A stretch of 41,304 nucleotides of DNA from Planctomycetia bacterium. GTDB lineage: Bacteria > Planctomycetota > UBA1135 > UBA2386. Below the pieces are notes generated by a model that saw only the letters and a list, made by a program, of their open reading frames with translations, ran no database searches and had not been told where the DNA came from. Location: contig SXPB01000190.1 of assembly GCA_005776475.1 (NCBI GenBank), positions 1-41,304 on the forward strand, in the 5' to 3' direction. Made by a program: the position numbers and the translations under genes. Below, piece by piece: positions 39,188-41,304 of the stretch (the first letter of the stretch is position 1; each line of letters begins with the position of its first letter).

Positions 39188-40389
39188 AGGTCTGCTTCGT
39201 GACAGCGTACTGGCCGCCCGAGGCGAGCGGCGGCACCGAGCAGGTGGTCGTCGCGTTGGCGCGCGAACTGCGCCAGCTCGGCGCCGAAGTCGTCGCGATC
39301 AGCGGCACCGACGCCGCCGGCGCCGCCGATGTCGCCAGTGACCAGCACGACGGCGTCACCGTGCATCGACTCGCGAAGCGGGTGCCGGAGACGGCGGCGA
39401 CCATGTTCGTGCGGCCGCGCCTGTTGGCGATCGTGGGCGAACTGCTCGAACGGCATCGCCCCGACGTCGTGCACGTGCACGGCTTCACGTCGCTCGGGGC
39501 CGGCATCACGGCCCTCGCGCGCCAGTGCGGCGCTCGCGTCGCGGTGACGTTCCACGATCTGTGGGTCACCTGCCCGCGCTTCTTCCGCGTGCCGGCCGGC
39601 GGCGTTTCGTGTCCGACCGGGACCGACCGCGGGCCGTGTGTGCCGTGCATCAACGACGCGCTGCAGATCGCGCCGGCGGAGGTTGCGCTCGGCATCGCCG
39701 AACGCGACCGGTTGCTGCGGGCGGAAGTTGCGCTGGCGCATGTCGCCCTGGCGCCGAGTGCGTTCGCGGCGCGCATGGTGCGCGAGTGCCTGCCGCGCCC
39801 ACAGCCGATCGAGGTCGTGCCGCACGGATTGTTGCGCGCGGTCGCCGCCGATCACCTCGCCCCACGCTGGCGTCCCGAAGAACGCCTGCGCATCGGCACC
39901 TTCGGCGGCCTCGTGCGCGTCAAGGGCGTGCGCGAGCTGGTGGCCGCGGTCGCCGGCCTGCCGGTCGAATTGCACCTCGCCGGTCCGTTCCACGAGCCGG
40001 GTTTCGAAGCCGAGCTCCGGGCGCTCGCCGCGGCGAACGGCACCACGCTGGTCGTGCGCGGCCACTACGGCCCGGCCGACCGCCATCCGGCGCGCGACCT
40101 GCACCTCGCCGTGTTCCCGTCGCTGTGCCAGGAGACCTACGGCCTCGTCGTCGACGAGGCCCTGGCGCATGGCGTGCCGGTGGTCTGTGCCGATTCCGGC
40201 GCGCTGCGCGAGCGCGATGGCACCGGCGGCGTCGTGGTGACTCCGGTCGCCGCGTTGGCGAACGTGCTGCGCGAACTGGTAACCTGCAAGGACCGTCTCG
40301 TCGCCCTGCGCGCCGCGATTCCGGCCACGCTGCCGACGATCGCTGCGTCCGCCGCGCGCCACTTCGAGCTCTACTCGCGTCTCCGATGA
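39184..40389 (+). CDS. Glycosyltransferase family 4 (GT-B fold) with Cys cluster
   Basis: A 401-residue retaining glycosyltransferase. GTG at 39184 overlaps the previous stop. N-terminal domain: VKVCFVTAYWPPEASGGTEQVVVALARELRQLG, PDVVHVHGFTSLGAG. C-terminal domain: GTFGGLVRVKGVRELV and the nucleotide-binding E-X7-E in CQETYGLVVDEALAHGVPVV. A feature typical of one GT4 branch is the Cys-containing loop after the acceptor region (HDLWVTCPRFFRVPAGGVSC then GPCVPC), whose four Cys could bind metal. Donor probably a UDP- or GDP-sugar; acceptor unknown. Part of the overlapping operon. Confidence 0.9.
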   Translation: MKVCFVTAYWPPEASGGTEQVVVALARELRQLGAEVVAISGTDAAGAADVASDQHDGVTVHRLAKRVPETAATMFVRPRLLAIVGELLERHRPDVVHVHGFTSLGAGITALARQCGARVAVTFHDLWVTCPRFFRVPAGGVSCPTGTDRGPCVPCINDALQIAPAEVALGIAERDRLLRAEVALAHVALAPSAFAARMVRECLPRPQPIEVVPHGLLRAVAADHLAPRWRPEERLRIGTFGGLVRVKGVRELVAAVAGLPVELHLAGPFHEPGFEAELRALAAANGTTLVVRGHYGPADRHPARDLHLAVFPSLCQETYGLVVDEALAHGVPVVCADSGALRERDGTGGVVVTPVAALANVLRELVTCKDRLVALRAAIPATLPTIAASAARHFELYSRLR

Positions 40390-41120
40390 AGCACCTGTTC
40401 TCTCCGTTGTTGCCCAAGGACCCGCTGCAGGGGCCGGTGCTCGTGCTGGCGGCGCATCCCGACGACGAAGTGATCGGCGCCGGCGCAATGCTCGCGTTCC
40501 ACGCGTCGCGCGGCCACCAGATCACCGTCGTGCATGCGACGGACGGGGCCCAGGGTGACCCGGCGAATCGCGCCAACGACATCTGCGCGGTGCGTCGGCG
40601 CGAAGGCCAGGAAGCGCTGGCCCGGCTCGGCATCCCGGCGCCGCGCCATTGGGATCTGCCCGACGGTTGCCTGCCCGAACACCTGCCGGAGCTCACCGCG
40701 CGCATCGTCGCCGTGATCGGCGAAGTGCAGCCGCGCACGCTCTATTCGTTCCACGCCGGCGAGGCGCACCGCGACCATCGCGCCATCGCCGCCGCCACCG
40801 CTGCCGCCGCCGCGGCGCTGCCGGCCGAATGCCGGTGCCTCGGCTACGGCGTCAACTTCGTGCCGCCCGGCGGCACCCTGTTCGACACCACCGAGTGGTA
40901 TGGCCGCAAGTATCGGGCGCTGCAGGCCTACGCCAGCCAGAACGTCTACATCGACCTGCCCGGCATGAGCGAACACCGCGACCGCGCCGCCACCGTCAAC
41001 CTCGACATCCCGCACGTGCTCTACGGCGAGATGTTCCTCGACCTGCGGCCGCCCGAGCTCGCCGAAGTGCATGCGCTGCAGGATCGCTTCCATCGCCGCG
41101 TGCAGCGGGAGACGCCATGA
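40386..41120 (+). CDS. PIG-L family N-deacetylase (LmbE-like)
   Basis: A 244-residue zinc-dependent deacetylase of the PIG-L/LmbE family, which removes acetyl from N-acetylglucosaminyl groups on lipids, glycans or thiol precursors. Zinc motif AAHPDDEVIGAGAM (His-24, Asp-27) and the second histidine block HAGEAHRDHRAIAAAT; TVVHATDGAQGDP and VQPRTLYSF strands are also family-typical. It lies between glycosyltransferases, with 4-nt overlaps on both sides, so its substrate is most likely the glycan built by this operon (inference). The ATG overlaps the GT4 stop. Confidence 0.92.
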   Translation: MKHLFSPLLPKDPLQGPVLVLAAHPDDEVIGAGAMLAFHASRGHQITVVHATDGAQGDPANRANDICAVRRREGQEALARLGIPAPRHWDLPDGCLPEHLPELTARIVAVIGEVQPRTLYSFHAGEAHRDHRAIAAATAAAAAALPAECRCLGYGVNFVPPGGTLFDTTEWYGRKYRALQAYASQNVYIDLPGMSEHRDRAATVNLDIPHVLYGEMFLDLRPPELAEVHALQDRFHRRVQRETP

Positions 41121-41304
41121 CAAGCGCTGTCGCAAAGCCGACGGTCAGCCTCGTCATCTCGGTGTGGAACCGCAAAGACGACCTGCGCGACAACCTGCGT
41201 GCCATCGCTGCGCAAACCGTGCCGGCCGACCAGGTGATCGTCGTCGACAACGCCAGCAAGGACGGCACGCCGGAGATGGTGCTCGCGGAGTTCCCGTGGG
41301 TGCA
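41117..41304 (+). CDS. Glycosyltransferase family 2, N-terminal part (runs off window)
   Basis: The first 62 residues: MTSAVAKPTVSLVISVWN, then RKDDLRDNLRAIAAQTVPADQVIVVDNASKDGTPEMVLAEFPWV, the GT-A start with its UDP-pocket DNASKDGT motif. It starts inside the stop codon of the deacetylase gene (ATGA) and so continues the operon. The remaining gene, including the DxD, is beyond the window. Confidence 0.85.
   Translation, partial: MTSAVAKPTVSLVISVWNRKDDLRDNLRAIAAQTVPADQVIVVDNASKDGTPEMVLAEFPWV

Noticed and set aside
1-41304. tRNA, rRNA, CRISPR, insertion sequence or prophage elements
   Set aside because: No cloverleaf, conserved rRNA, spacer-repeat array, transposase or integrase frame was seen on either strand.

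Overview
The window is very GC-rich (about two thirds G+C by eye, with G/C at most third codon positions). It is packed with protein genes and has no rRNA, tRNA, CRISPR array, phage or transposon signature. The gene set suggests a member of the phylum Planctomycetota or a close relative. Evidence for this is the run of large secreted proteins of types typical there (kelch-like proteins, carboxypeptidase-regulatory-like repeats, HEAT and TPR repeats, a redoxin fused to TPRs), a shared Cys-containing C-terminal secretion-associated domain, a bacterial SUFU protein and an ADP-heptose pathway. The placement is inference; no marker gene settles it.

Layout. (1) 1-8.2 kb: 3' end of lon, a small Cys-rich secreted protein, a membrane-anchored protein that looks truncated, a SIMPL-domain protein, a possible gingipain-fold (C25-like) protein and an 866-residue secreted repeat protein. 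(2) 8.2-13.2 kb: endonuclease III with an unusual Fe-S loop, a SUFU protein overlapping a DUF1289 protein, a 1029-residue kelch/glycine-rich secreted protein and a possible 43-codon gene. (3) 13.2-17.4 kb: a probable operon of a deoxyhypusine-synthase-like protein, bifunctional HldE and two tandem RlaP-type nucleotidyltransferases. (4) 17.4-25.4 kb: a secreted helical-repeat protein, a secreted HEXXH metalloprotein, a lipoprotein, thymidine kinase, a secreted aminopeptidase P and a TPR-redoxin protein. (5) 25.5-33 kb: a second, stand-alone heptose-phosphate-type adenylyltransferase, an HD-GYP-like phosphohydrolase, and HEAT, kelch and Cys-containing secreted proteins. (6) 33-36.9 kb: a TetR regulator and serine beta-lactamase-fold hydrolase in a two-gene operon behind a perfect 27-bp palindrome, a phosphoglycolate-phosphatase-like HAD enzyme and a lipoprotein. 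(7) 37 kb to the end: five genes (GT2, GT2, GT4, PIG-L deacetylase, GT2), each overlapping the next by 4 nt, forming a surface-glycan operon that runs off the window.

How the genes work together. HldE, and possibly the second adenylyltransferase, would supply ADP-heptose. The glycosyltransferase/deacetylase operon would assemble a surface glycan. Most remaining genes encode exported proteins.

Two sequence-level patterns cut across the genes. First, four genes for exported proteins have a TANNNT hexamer 6-7 nt before the start codon and no clear Shine-Dalgarno, as expected for leaderless transcripts. Second, at several convergent gene ends the two opposing stop codons lie in or beside the arms of one short hairpin, which could act as a compact bidirectional terminator. 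No gene-free stretch reaches 300 bases. The largest gaps are 1786-2022, in which I see nothing, and 32991-33254, which holds only a 12-bp palindrome and a doubtful 39-codon frame.
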